DNA of 64,000 nucleotides from Patiria miniata (GCF_015706575.1 NW_024037063.1:8432927-8496926), one strand, 5' to 3'; positions 24,718 to 35,295 are shown, counted from the stretch's first letter. The notes: generated by a model from the sequence alone, not told the origin. Program-made: numbers and translations.

Positions 24718-24721
24718 ATAT

Positions 24722-25399
24722 CAACAAGGGTGCTGGCCAGCCTGAGTAATGTGTTTATCTTTAAGACATGGCAGATAAGAGTTCTGGTAATTGTGGCCGC
24801 GAGATTACTAAGTTTAAGTTTCCCCTGTAGGATAGGTAGTACATGTAGTTGGCCATTAGTTTTAAAGTGATGTTGCTCCTGAAGTTTGATAGTATTGGCC
24901 ATACTGATTTAAAACGTTGTTATTTAGGAAACTGACTTAACCTTTTTCTTGTACATTGTTTGTTTATTATGATTTTTGAATAAACACTTTCACATATTTT
25001 GGCAAAGTAATCAGACGTACTCACAACAGTCTTCTCTTTTGTCTTTGCCCACTAGAAATAACGTTACCGCATGACAGCTGGGTAACAGTAACAATGCAAA
25101 ATAATAATGCAACTGTATCCTCACTCCTATAGGCCATGGAGACTCGTAAAACTGACACAGAGCCAGAGGCAGGGATGATGTAGAAGCTCTGTTGCCAGAG
25201 CTTAAAAAAGAAATTCTCAAGCTTCTCTCGGAACGCTATTAAAATATGAATTACTTTTAGGGACAGCATCTGCTTAATTTCCCGTCGAGTTTTCCACAGA
25301 TGGAAAAGAGGAAACTTATGATTACTGATTACCAGGGAAGCTGGTGGCCTCGAAATAGTAGCAAATGAAAACTTCAGAGTACACTTCAGTCCTACTCAC
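24722..25399 (-). other. Last RLR intron, 5' part
   Basis: The block at about 25,190-25,300 is homologous to the cassette-like exon at 34,930-35,040 of copy 2 but lacks its clean acceptor and frame. An open frame at 25,021-25,269 passes through it and is probably decayed. Otherwise no feature. Confidence 0.5.
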
Positions 25400-25640
25400 C
25401 AACCATCTCGCTGTCTCGGTTACGCTGCGGTCCGCTGTATCTAACCTCCTTCACCCATTTCTTAAACTCTGGACTGGTACAGGTCACGTGACCAGCATCA
25501 CCCCTTTGTCTGAGCTCAGACGCCTTGCAGACGAGAGCAGAGCACTTCTTGCAGTGTATGGTAATTTTGTGGAGGCTGTTCATGTACTGCTGATGTTCTG
25601 CCTCTTTCTCTGTTATCTGTATCTTCTTCAATATCTCATT
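25400..25640 (-). CDS. RLR exon 6: first half of the C-terminal RNA-binding domain
   Basis: 241 nt between AAACACAG|AATGAG and GGTTG|GTGAGT. Encodes HCKKCSALVCKASELR, the first zinc-binding pair (RIG-I: CRKCKALAC), and TSPEFKKW, which matches MDA5 TPEFKE. The exon ends in phase 1, which fits the last exon of copy 2 but not the one left in copy 1. Confidence 0.9.
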
Positions 25641-28600
25641 CTGTGTTTGAAAACCAAATAATTGAAGAGGTCACTAAGCTTGGAGTCATCATTCTGAAGG
25701 TGTCGACCTTAACTACTTGTAGGCATACAGGCGTACTATAAGGTTTGACATGCCACAGGGGGAGTGTGTCCAAGTGGTTGCAACTCAGACTCACAGTCAG
25801 AGGGTAAGGGTTCGAATCCAGCTGCTCAACATTTGTTGGGCAGGCCACTGCACCCTACTTGCCTCTCTCGGCCCAGCAGTACAAATGGGCACTGGGGAGT
25901 AAGCCAGTGATGGACTGGCATCCCATCCAGGGGAAACAGAAATGTTCTCTGCTACATGCCAAGATATTTCCTTGGTCCGTTTGGCCATTTTGGCTTGCGG
26001 CAAACTTTACTTACTTTATGAGTCTTTCATGGAAATGTTTAAAGTTCTTACTTGATGTTTCAATATTGTGAATGATGTCCTCATACTCAATCAAACTGCT
26101 TGAATGGACAATGCCCTCAAAAGATGTCTGCAGGGCCTATCTCGAAGGTAAGGTCCTATTAACTCACTTGTCTCTCTTTGATCCTGTCGAGTCGCTGATT
26201 CTCAGTCATCGCCTCCAGTTCTTCCATGACCTGCTTCATCTTCTGAACTTCATTACGGTTGAGGTATTCTCTCTTTTCATTCAGTGATCCACTGCAGAGA
26301 TGGTATGTGCAATTGTTACATTTAGACCATGTTTTCAGTGTTTTAGAGAATCTGCATCTCTGACATCATGTTAGCAAATTTCTCTGAAATTCTATTAAAA
26401 CAAACCCTGATGAGCCCCAGCTTGGGCACTCTACATGTTTGTTCACTTCCCAAAGAAATATGTTTGTCTTCAATGGATTGTTTAAAAAAGGATTTAATGG
26501 TAGGCATTGATTTAAACCATTGCATATAGAGATGGACCTATCTTTATATCCATTATAACCGTGGTAGAGCTCCAAAGGCTATTTTCTTCACCTTTCAACA
26601 ATCAGGAAGCACTTGCTGCCCTTTGCCCTGGCTCTTCCCTTGGACTGCACCGTGCCAATCTCATTGCTGACAAAGTTGTAGCGGATGACAAAGTTACAGG
26701 CTGGCATGTCCAGCTCTTCTTGGGCAATGTCAGTGGCTACGAGAACATTGCATCCATCCTCTGAAAATAATTAAAAAAAGAGACGTGCAGCACACAAAAT
26801 CTACTCAACTGATTCACACAGTTGCTCTTCACTGGAACTTCTGGAAGTGCACTCGGTGTACATAATTGGCCAGATAAAGTTCAATAGGCCTACAGTGTAT
26901 TATGATGGCACTGCCTGACTCTCTTCATAGGCTGAATAATAAGTTACAGCCTTATAGCTCCATGGTCAGTCAGAATGTTAGGTTCAAAACAGGTCTGGCC
27001 CACGTGTGGATACCAACTTTGATACACCTGCTCTGAAATGGTTAAGGACAAAATGTTTTTAAGAGTGCTAGAAGAGCTGAGGCCTATAAAGGAATAGCAA
27101 TATGTGTATGATTTCATAACTAGAAAGATTGAATACACATGTAGGATGACATGCCTCGTTTGAAACTCTCAACGACTGCCTTCTGTTGAGCTTCTGTCAA
27201 ACATCCATCTTCTATGTCTCCCTGTCCAACTAACCGCTGCGGGACTACTCTGCAAGGTAGTGCTCTCAGGAGTGTGGACTCTTTGATGAAGTCGGCCACG
27301 GCTGTCGTAGCTTCCTTCATTCTCAGCAGAACAATTCCTGGGGAGCAGATTATCAAAGATTAATAAAGATTGAATAAATAAATGAATGAAACTCATAGGG
27401 ACACGGAGGCTTCCCGGACCTTTTACACCTACAAAAAGAAAAATTCATCAATTATTTTATTTGTGAATGATTATCTATCAAGTCTATACGTAAAGATACA
27501 GAAGCAAAGAGTTAGAAACACAAGTCTTCATATTAAATGTTTCATGAGTTTCTTTGATCTACAATTTTATAACTCGAGAATTTAAACAAACACAGCGGAA
27601 TCCGGCGACCAGAATTTTACTACGGTTGTGTCACGCTACGCATGCTGCACACATTCTTTAAAAAATGACACAGCGCACGGCACACGCTTTTTGGTATTCC
27701 TATGGTCGAACAAATATGAGCGTGACTCTCCCGAGCCTGGTGCCACTGCGGAAAATGGCTGCCGCCGGATTTGTCTATTATAAATAAATTACCTTTTGAA
27801 TCCGGTTTCTCTTTGAAGATGCCGTATAGCAGTAATGTAAGTTTTCCTAGCTTCTCATTGCTGTTTTTGTCCTCTGCTAGACCACGTCTTTTCATCTCTG
27901 CAAGGTTTAAATCAAAGAGCTTGTGACAGTGCTGCTCGACAGGGACTTGCATTTCATGGGCAGTCCAACTTCTCGAACGGTCGTGGAACTTCTCCAAATG
28001 ATCAAGGCCATCAGTGACCCTAAGGTCATCATAGAGCATCATGGTACGATTATATTCGTACAGGTACGTGCATACGATGGCAGTGGTGCGATTTCCCAAC
28101 TTCTGGGCATCTGTAAGACGTCTCATAACTTCAGCTTCATAGAGCTGGCAGCCGCGGGGAGGCAAGATATGCTCTTCCATGTCTGGGAGCAGATCCTCTA
28201 TTTGGGCCATCAGAGCCTGCAGCAGATCTGCAAACTGCTTATCATTGGGTGCTCTAGTAGCGACACTTTCTATTTCATCCTCCTCCGGGCTATTACCATG
28301 TAGAGTCAACTCTGTCGTATTCCTAAGAATCCATACAACCCCTTTAGAATCCATGTTACCACATAGTGTCAGGAGCTGACTGAGTGCCTCACTCCCAACA
28401 CCCAGAGAAGCACTCAGACCAATAATAAAAGGAAGGCGCGGTCCAGAGACTCCAACTCCCTGCGGACTCGGGAGCCTCTGCTTCTGTTTCAGGTACGTCT
28501 TCATGATCTCGTTGTATGGATGTTTTAGATCAGTATGATGACACTCATCAAAGATGAGCATGTCCAAATCTTTGATATCAATTTTGTTGGACTTCAGGGC

Positions 28601-30323
28601 ATTGAGGAGGATCTGTGCTGTCAACATCAGAACTGCAGGCTTGGCATCGTCAAGCTTCAGAGCTTCTTCAAATGACTGCTGCTCTCCAATGGTCTGCACA
28701 TCCTGCTTGTTGGGGAAGTACCACCGAAATGCATTCTTCTGTTGCACTGTCAGATGACGCATGTTGTTAATGAAAAGAGCCTTGAAGTGCTTGTGTGGAA
28801 CATGGTCCTCAATCCAGGCCCAGTACTGGTAGCATATGTATGCTGCTGTCAGGGTCTTCCCAATGCCTGTCGGAGCGCAGATAATGTGATTTTGGAAACC
28901 CTGAAGAGGCATCTCAGCCACTTCTCTCTGGTAATCTCTCTGATCAGGTTGTCTTCGATCAGTAGCCCTAGGTTGACGATTAATGCCATCAGACACATCT
29001 ACCGAAGGACTAGATGCTGACTGCTGACCCTGCTGCGGGGAGGATGAGCCACATGGATTTCTTGCTACACTCACCCTTTCTGCATCATTGAAGGAATCTG
29101 ACGACAGATCCAACGTAGGCCAAATTGTTGAGGCCTGACCTTGGTGTGGAATAGAAACCCAAATCGGTTGTCTGCTCTCACTCAGTGGATCATTTCTGTT
29201 TGGGGATCGATTCAATAAAGGCCGAGTTGTTGATCCCAGATCCTGATGCGAAGATGACATCCCAAGTGGACGGCTTCTGCTGTGGGCATCTGTCCCTGGG
29301 GTCACTCTGGATGGAGTTGCTGAACCTCTTTGTCCCACTTGCACAGGTGAATGATTCTTGATGTCACCATCGTATGGAAATCCAGGACTTTTACTTGCTT
29401 CCATCGATTGGTCTGACTCCTGCAGAGACATGTCCCCAATCATCCTGTCGACACTGCTTCCCTGGACCGAATTACCAGAATTTTCCTTCTTGGCACTTTC
29501 AAAGCCAGATCCTGGACTTGAAAAGTGAGCAGACCCAGCAGACCTTTCTCCATGAACTGAAGATGCCCGGACTTTGGGATAAGCAGCCTCGTGCGAGGAT
29601 TGCCTAGAGGGCTCATTCTGAAGGCTGGATGATCTTGCAAATGACCTCTGCTGCGTTGACTGACCAACTCCAGAAGTTGAGATAGGAGAACCATCAACAC
29701 TGTAGGTTCTTCTCTTGGTGTTACTTTGGCCAGCAGGAGATTGCCCACCAGAAGGAGATGGCCCACCAGAAATACTGCTTAGAGTCTTACGACCCTCCCG
29801 TATCACTTGTGGGGAAATAGGAGCAAAATGACCTGGAGGCTTGAGAGTTTCTAGCTGATGGACAGGGTCAAAGGTCGGCAGTGGATTGCCAACTCGATGT
29901 AAGTTCTGTTCAGGAGATTGACCAGCTCCTTTAAAGAAAAGATAGTTTAAGTATTTCTGTCATTTTTAAAGTTATGATGTGGAAGGCAGGAACAAGCGCC
30001 ATTATCAAGTGAAGCTTCATTAAAATTCTTACATACGCACCACGGTTTACTTTCAGTAGAAACTTCTTCTTCAAGTCCTCTCTTTGAATTTCGGTGAGAA
30101 TCGATAGCAAAAGCTTGTAGTTTTTGTCGGAAAGAACCCCTTTGGTTTCAAGACCCTCTATAATATCACAAGCATCTCCAGTCTCTCTAAGCGATTTCGA
30201 CAAAAAATCCTTGCATAGGAGTTTGATACGTTTGACTTCCTTTTTTACCAAATTTTGGATTATTTCATTAACGGCTGAACGGTAAGGTGATATACCCACA
30301 GCGTCATCACTAATGGCAGCCAT
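25400..30323 (-). CDS. RIG-I-like receptor helicase with N-terminal DED (RLR copy 1)
   Basis: Cytosolic sensor of viral-type RNA: an ATP-dependent DExH helicase that signals through a death-fold domain. Six exons join in phase: 30,323-30,041, 29,928-27,793, 27,337-27,155, 26,760-26,592, 26,291-26,168 and 25,640-25,400, giving 1,045 codons before the last exon. Domains: DED about 20-90 (REDL at 81-84); Ser/Pro-rich linker about 95-425 with an imperfect threefold repeat at about 316-410; helicase motif I APTGIGKT about 446-453; motif II DECHH about 555-559; SAS motif III about 600; insertion domain about 640-790; motif V VLVATD about 873-878; motif VI QSKGRAR about 906-912; pincer helices 924-965; first zinc pair CKKC about 995-998. 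Vertebrate RIG-I is 925 residues with two CARDs; this protein has one DED and a much longer linker. One intron has a GC donor. The C-terminus depends on the damaged exon at 16,124-16,292. Confidence 0.93.
25757..26005 (+). repeat. tRNA-derived SINE in an RLR intron
   Basis: A-box-like GTGTCCAAGTGG at about 25,766 and a perfect B box GGTTCGAATCC at 25,809-25,819, followed by a body with TTGTTGGGCAGGCCACTGCA and GGACTGGCATCCCATCCAGG. The same body is at 35,148-35,295 in the matching intron of copy 2, there with most of the tRNA head missing, so the insertion predates the duplication. Confidence 0.75.
26168..26291 (-). CDS. RLR exon 5: pincer helices
   Basis: 124 nt between TCTGCAG|TGG and ACAA|GTGAGT. 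Encodes a charged helical segment (EVQKMKQVMEELEAM) that corresponds to the V-shaped pincer of RIG-I. The same exon, diverged, survives in the pseudogene copy. Confidence 0.88.
26592..26760 (-). CDS. RLR exon 4: helicase motifs V and VI
   Basis: 169 nt between TTTTCAG|AGG and GAAAG|GTGAAG. Encodes VLVATDIAQEELDMP (motif V) and QSKGRARAKGSKCFLIVE (motif VI). The Arg residues of motif VI that contact ATP are present. Confidence 0.93.
27155..27337 (-). CDS. RLR exon 3: start of helicase lobe 2, GC donor
   Basis: 183 nt. Encodes GIVLLRMKEATTAV (motif IV region) to VVESFKR. Acceptor CTCCCCAG|GAATTG. The only donor that keeps phase with exon 4 is CGAG|GCATGT, a GC-AG intron; the joint then matches RIG-I residue for residue in length. 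Confidence 0.88.
27338..27792 (-). other. RLR intron 2
   Basis: 455 bp between two helicase exons, canonical GT donor at 27,792-27,791 and AG acceptor. The minus-strand open frame of exon 2 runs on into it to about 27,620, but the continued sequence has no helicase similarity. Confidence 0.7.
27793..29928 (-). CDS. RLR exon 2: linker, first helicase lobe and insertion domain
   Basis: 2,136 nt, phase 1 at both ends; acceptor TTTAAAG|GAG, donor AAAAG|GTAATT. It carries the Ser/Pro/Gln-rich linker, then motif I (APTGIGKT), motif II (DECHH), SAS, and the helical insertion ending near NEKLGKLTLLL, as RIG-I ends at ENPKLEDL. Nearly the whole of helicase lobe 1 and Hel2i sits in one exon. Confidence 0.93.
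30041..30323 (-). CDS. RLR exon 1: start codon and DED
   Basis: The ATG at 30,323 is the first in frame (context GTCATGGCT). The exon encodes 94 residues plus 1 nt. Helix 1-2 pattern EVKRIKLLCKDFL and the REDL charge-triad motif (81-84) identify a death-effector domain, not a CARD. Donor CGTG|GTGCGT. The copy in the pseudogene has RDDL at the same place. Confidence 0.88.
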
Positions 30324-30550
30324 GACTGATTCTAAAAAAGTGCGTTTTTTCCTTTCAGAAGCATAATTGTGAGGGATCTTTCACCACAAGTTATGACTTA
30401 TGAAGTTAAGTCATGTGGATGCAAAACCAGAAAGGTTCATCAGTAAAGATCAAACTTTCCTTCTCTCTACAAGCCAAGATGGAACCGTTCCATGAAGTTA
30501 TTAATTTGAAATTTCAGATAAGATCTGAAAAGAAAAAAGAAAAATGCTGG
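30324..30550 (-). promoter_or_regulatory. RLR upstream region conserved in both copies
   Basis: The 220 bp upstream of the RLR start align with 36,814-37,045 upstream of the pseudogene (shared ACCACAAGTTAT, GTGGATGCAAAA-like, CCAAGATGGAA, GATCTGAAAA). They probably hold the 5' UTR and core promoter. No TATA box or interferon-type site is evident by eye. Confidence 0.45.
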
Positions 30551-31873
30551 CAATTAGACCAAATTTGGCATCCGGAGAAAAGCACAGCCATATGAGTTAC
30601 CATGATAAGGTGGAAGAACATAACGTCTCTTTTTTCTGCGATTTTGTGCGTATTTCTCATCAAAACTTTTTTTTTGAAGTCTCTGTTTCATTGTAACCCC
30701 CTTGGAAAGCGAATAGTGGTAGTTATTGTGTAATGTCATGAATGTAGCCATGATATACAATTTGAACAGCGCCCCCATGGAAAGGCGGGTGTCCGGTGGA
30801 AAAAAAACTGTCTACCTTTCACTAGTTTCAGCACTGATGACATTTATTGGGCGCCCCTCCAATTGAAACCTCAAACCCCCCCCCCCCCCCCCCCCCCACG
30901 TAGCCACACGCCCCCTAGGCATGCTAGGATGAGAACCCTGGCTACGCCACTGGCGATATGACTCTCAACTTTACACTTTCCTGACAGGCAAAAACTTACC
31001 ATCAGTGGTATGTTCAATATTATTCAGTACATGGAGGGAAATTGACCACAAGTGATCTAGATCGTCGGTTATAAGAGTAATATGTAACTCAAATAATGGC
31101 CGGAAGCCGGAAGTCAACAACCATAAATCAATACAAATAATCTAGAAAATCACGACTGGTTCCCTGTCCCTCCATTGTACTTCGCACTTCAAATGTGGGG
31201 GCGGGAACCAGTCTGGAGAAAACCCGAATTGTGCTGGTATCCGCAGATTCCGCACCGTGGCACTGGACAGTGCGCACATTAGGCGCCGTGTGTACCAGTG
31301 ATGTTAAAGCAAGACATCAGGGGAATTCCCGCCTCAGTTTAAAAATAGATTTATTACGCATTTTTATTTGAGTGAGAGGGCGCCCGCATCGATCGCGTAT
31401 GCGAATTTTCGAATGACATCCCTAAATTTTCTCGGGCAAAAAGGACCAATTTTCGGCTGTAATTTTATCAATTCTGCCCTCAGATAAATAGCCCAAAAGC
31501 TAGGAGTTGATCCTCGGCTATATTTGCACAATTCCACCGTTTTTGTAAACCAGACGGTATCTTTTGTCCAAAAAAGTTGTAGGGAGGGGGTACTTAAGAT
31601 TCAAGTTAGCTCGCGTAATAATTATGTGAACCCTCATCAATCGCGAATTCATAACGTCCGCTGTCGGTCTCATTGATTCGGATATATCGTCTATCTAGCT
31701 CCCCCCCCCCCCCCAAACCACCGGAAAAAAATAATAGTAATAAAATATTGTTTAAAAATGTGAAATTCATGAAGTATAATATCCAAACTGATTGGATATT
31801 TCCAAAGTATCTTTCCCATTTATAAAAGTTCTTTATTTTGAAAGTCCACTTCCAGCGAGATGACCCCGTACCA
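30551..31873. other. Spacer between the two RLR copies, no gene
   Basis: It contains a run of 22 C at 30,876-30,897 and a single MITE-like end at about 30,943-30,957 (CTGGCTACGCCACTG). A second C run lies near 31,700. No exon recognised. Confidence 0.45.
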
Positions 31874-31876
31874 TTA

Positions 31877-32232
31877 GACCAAAAAAAAGTCTCCGGTTTC
31901 TGGTATGCGCGCGCGTCGCCGTAGCCATGCGCGTCGGCAAAATGAAAAGGTTTTTTTTCAATAAAAGATGATGTCTAAAAACCGCCAAACTCACTGGTTT
32001 GACTGGAATCCTGCTTCTGCACAATTTTAACGTGTTTTTAGATGGGGTTATGATCAAGAATAAGCTTTATGTGGCCTCTCTGGACTCCCATATATTTGCA
32101 CTAAGTTTAGTTGGGCACCATTGGCAGTCATCAGCCGACATTTGAAGCAAAAAAAAAAGGTAAAAAAAAAAAAAAGCCGCGTCGCCGCACCACTTTTTGG
32201 GCACCAGAAACCGGAGACTTTTTTTTTTTGCC
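31877..32232. mobile_element. MITE, TTA target site, PIF/Harbinger-like (copy B)
   Basis: 356 bp flanked by TTA (31,874-31,876 and 32,233-32,235). Perfect 18-bp inverted subterminal block AAGTCTCCGGTTTCTGGT / ACCAGAAACCGGAGACTT. Very similar over its full length to copy C at 46,434-46,794. It sits next to the start of the duplicated RLR locus. Confidence 0.88.
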
Positions 32233-32368
32233 TTAGGAACACACTCTCGTAAAAGTAAGTCCGGTTAACTTATTCTTTAAGACTGATAAGGTTTGTGCAC
32301 AAAACCCAGACGCTTGGGGTTTTGTGTAGATGGATTGGTGGACCATTTTTTTACGGCAACATGCATAT

Positions 32369-34680
32369 TCCTTCCTCCGTACAGATACTGTGTGGCAAAC
32401 ACAAACAAATGTTAACAGAAATGTAATATATACATAGTCTACACAAACATATTCCTTTCTCAGTTCGGAATATACTGTTTGGCAAACACAAAAATATATA
32501 TTAAAAGTAACGTAATAAATACAGAGTCTACACGAACATATATCATTCTTTGCTACGAATAATGGCAATCAAGTACTTTTGTCCGTAAAGATAGTCGTTA
32601 CGGATAAGGTTGCCGGTTGGACCAAAATCACGTCCACTTAACCAGAGGATGCTACAGTACTGTAAGTACCAAGACGTATTTTTGTAATTGAGATTATCAA
32701 GTATTACTTTAACGGAGTTGAATGCGAGGCGTTGGCTGGCTTGAATTTTGCACAGAACTTGGAAATATATTAATAATTGCGAAATTAGCAGTTATATTTA
32801 TACATCCTATTACAAAATGTACGTTACCTTGGAAGTCGACTATAAAACAGAAATATTGCAGTGCGAAAAGTTTCAGCCAATAAAAAATGCACAACAAAAT
32901 GTCCATACAGCCATACAGAATTTCCATACATACTTGTTCTGCTTGATTTTACATGAACCTCTTACACTTTGAAATGCAATTTACATGTATCATAATAAAC
33001 TTAGATTTTAAGAATTCATTTAAAATACTTAAACCGTACTATTTTTTTGTCGAAAGAATAAAGCTCTACTTGTTATTTGGCAAACAAACTGATCCATGAT
33101 TTCAGTGGCTGGGGAAAAAAAATAAAATAATAAGCCCACATATACTTTGCAAAGCACAGAAAGTGCAGGTAAGGTGAAAGAAGCAGGGAAAGACAAAACA
33201 CCTAAAATTGCTGTAAAGGACATTAAGACAACACTGACACTAAGTCACAGAGAAAAAGTGATAAAAACGTAACTGCACGTTGATTCAGAGTTAAAACCCA
33301 GGCTAATCGAAGAACCATTCATAAGAAAAGTAAAAGCAATATTCATCAATCTGTCATGATGCAGCAAAGTTTAAAACTATTTGGCATATAAATTATAAAA
33401 ACAAGTCAATAGCATTCGTTTTTTTCATCAGGGCAAAAAGAAAAAAATTCAAAAGTTGTATTCAATGTAGCTACAAACTATTTCTTGAATGATATTCATC
33501 TCTGACTTCAAGTAAAATGGTCATTTTGTAAATCATGTATATATAAGAACACTATTTCATTAACCTTAACGATCCCCATCAAGTCAAAACTCCAACACCA
33601 GGGTTTGCTGGAATCTGTTGGAGTGAGTACTAGTATGAGGCTAGGTATACCACCATAATCAGGGTCCAAAGGTTATGGTGTTGAGTTTATGGTGTTGGAA
33701 TTTGTAGGAGTGAATAAGTTTCCTCGTATATCAATAAAAGGGTTTAGGGTTTATAATTTGGATCATAAAATTGTAGTTATATGTATAGTATTTCATACAT
33801 GTTTTTTCTTAATTGACAGCATGGCAACTGTAGTATTTTTATGTGTTGTTGGTTCAATACTCTATGTTGATAGAAATGATGAACTAAAGTAAGAGGTTTA
33901 TTTCAACTTTAATTACAGACTGGTGCAATTTTGTGTTTTAATTTAATTCCCTAACATAATTTACTAGGAACCGTACCCATCCTGGCAAATTCCAACACCA
34001 TATGGGAAACTGCACACACATAATTATTTTTGACCTTGATTCTGGAGGTGTGCCCAACCCAATGTAAAAAGACTGTCAGATTAGGGGTATTGTGCCCATC
34101 CTGACAGATTCCAACAAAACTGCCGTTGGGGTTTGATGGGTTGGGGGAGGTTAGGGTTTTCATGCTCATTGCGTTCGACAGCTGCAACCGCTGTTATTTC
34201 AATGTCTACATGCACGTGATACTCACTTCATTTACTGTCACTAGTGTAAATGCCAATTTTGTTTCACATACCTAAACTATGTCTTATACGAGATTTGAAG
34301 GTTTGCATGGTGGAAAGATACTAAGACAAGATAAGTTGCGGTAGCACCAAGTGAAAAATCTCTTTTGTGAGTATGTGCGGTTCTGAAGAGAACCGGAGGG
34401 ACTCAACGTCTCAAACAGTATGCTCTGCCCGTCGTCAGGAGAATGAGGGATTCCAACGATGATGCGATGTTATAAGGATGGGTGCGGTGAGGCGTGAGAA
34501 GGATGCAAGTTGACTGAGGGATGCTGGATGATCACTGGAGCGTGTCAATACTCAATGAGGGGGCAAAGGGGAAGGAGCTCAGGGTATAGGTGACCCATAG
34601 GCGAGAACTGTACCTAAGTTGTCCTAGGGTATAGGAATTGAAATAATTTGGTTTGGCACGAATCAGAAATGGCTTCACCC
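32369..34680 (-). other. 3' flank of RLR copy 2, with two insertions
   Basis: The stretch 32,369-33,540 matches 14,400-16,000. Against copy 1 there are two extra blocks: 33,567-34,145, which has imperfect inverted ends (CCCATCAAG...TGGAATCTGTTGG against CCAACAAAACTG...TTGATGGG) and is probably a MITE; and about 34,290-34,632, a block with the hairpin GGTTCTGAAGAGAACC. Both lie between sequences that are adjacent in copy 1 around 16,070-16,090. Confidence 0.6.
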
Positions 34681-34867
34681 TTAACCATGCAAGACCTGAA
34701 AACCTGCCTCCTCCCACGCGTCGGGGGTCGTGACGCCGCCCATCTCATCGTGGACCTTGAAGCTCTGAGCGTTCAGGTCATATCCGTCCTGTGGGTGCAG
34801 AGTCAGGGATTTCTGCATGGTGCCTAACTGGTTGCCACAGTAAAAAGTGCCGCATTTTATGAGACCT
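34681..34867 (-). pseudogene. Intact second half of RLR C-terminal domain (copy 2)
   Basis: After CATTGCAG the frame encodes GLIKCGTFYCGNQLGTM, then DLNAQSFKV and EAGFQVLHG before the stop. Cx4C followed by GNQLGTM matches RIG-I (CARQNCSHDWG). It starts in phase 1, exactly what exon 6 of copy 1 needs, but lies upstream of copy 1 in the direction of transcription. Confidence 0.85.
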
Positions 34868-34929
34868 GCATTGACCAAACAGAGAGTTCATTTCATCATT
34901 CAGTCATTATGAAGGATGCAAGCCATTAC

Positions 34930-35040
34930 CTGTACTTGAATAAACCATACTGATGTGCGAGCCATATCGAAACAATTTCTCAAGCTCCTCTTGGAGTGCT
35001 GCTTTTTGATCTATCAGGGGCAGCATCTCTATAACTTTTC
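34930..35040 (-). pseudogene. Cassette-like 111-nt exon candidate
   Basis: Bounded by TTCTTCAG|GA and ACAG|GTAATG, phase 1 on both sides, with no stop over 37 codons. The product is helical and charged (KAALQEELEKLFRYG). The matching block in copy 1 (about 25,190-25,300) is diverged. I do not recognise a family; it could be a lost RLR cassette exon. Confidence 0.4.
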
Positions 35041-35147
35041 CTGAAGAATTCTAAAATACAGGGTTTCCATCCTCGAGTTGTCCCTGAGAAATATCCAAAA
35101 TTCCATGATAAATAATTTCACTTTGACATGCCCAATTTTGTTGGGCA

Positions 35148-35295
35148 GGCCACTGCACCCCAACTTGCCTCTCTCGGCCTAGCAGTACAAATGGGTACTG
35201 GGGAGTAACCTGTGATTGACTGGCATCCCATCCAGGGGAAGTAATGTTCTCTGTCACATGCCAAGAGATTTCCTTGGTCTGATGGGCTATATTGG
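35148..35295 (+). repeat. SINE body shared with copy 1 intron
   Basis: Matches 25,835-26,000, including GGACTGGCATCCCATCCAGG. The tRNA head is deleted here (the flank TTTGACATGCC joins almost directly to TTGTTGGGCAGG). Confidence 0.75.

Noticed and set aside
25021-25269. 82-codon minus-strand frame in the last RLR intron
   Set aside because: It runs through a block homologous to a copy 2 exon candidate but lacks matching splice sites and frame; probably decayed.
27620-27792. Continuation of the RLR exon 2 frame
   Set aside because: It lies beyond a good donor (AAAAG|GTAATT), has no helicase similarity, and exon 3 continues the protein in phase.
29440-29766. 108-codon minus-strand frame in the RLR linker
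   Set aside because: It is a shifted-frame shadow of the Ser/Pro-rich linker; the same shadow appears in copy 2 at 35,884-36,147.
30041-30323. Reading the N-terminal domain as a CARD
   Set aside because: The REDL motif and helix pattern fit a DED better, and the pseudogene copy has RDDL at the same place.
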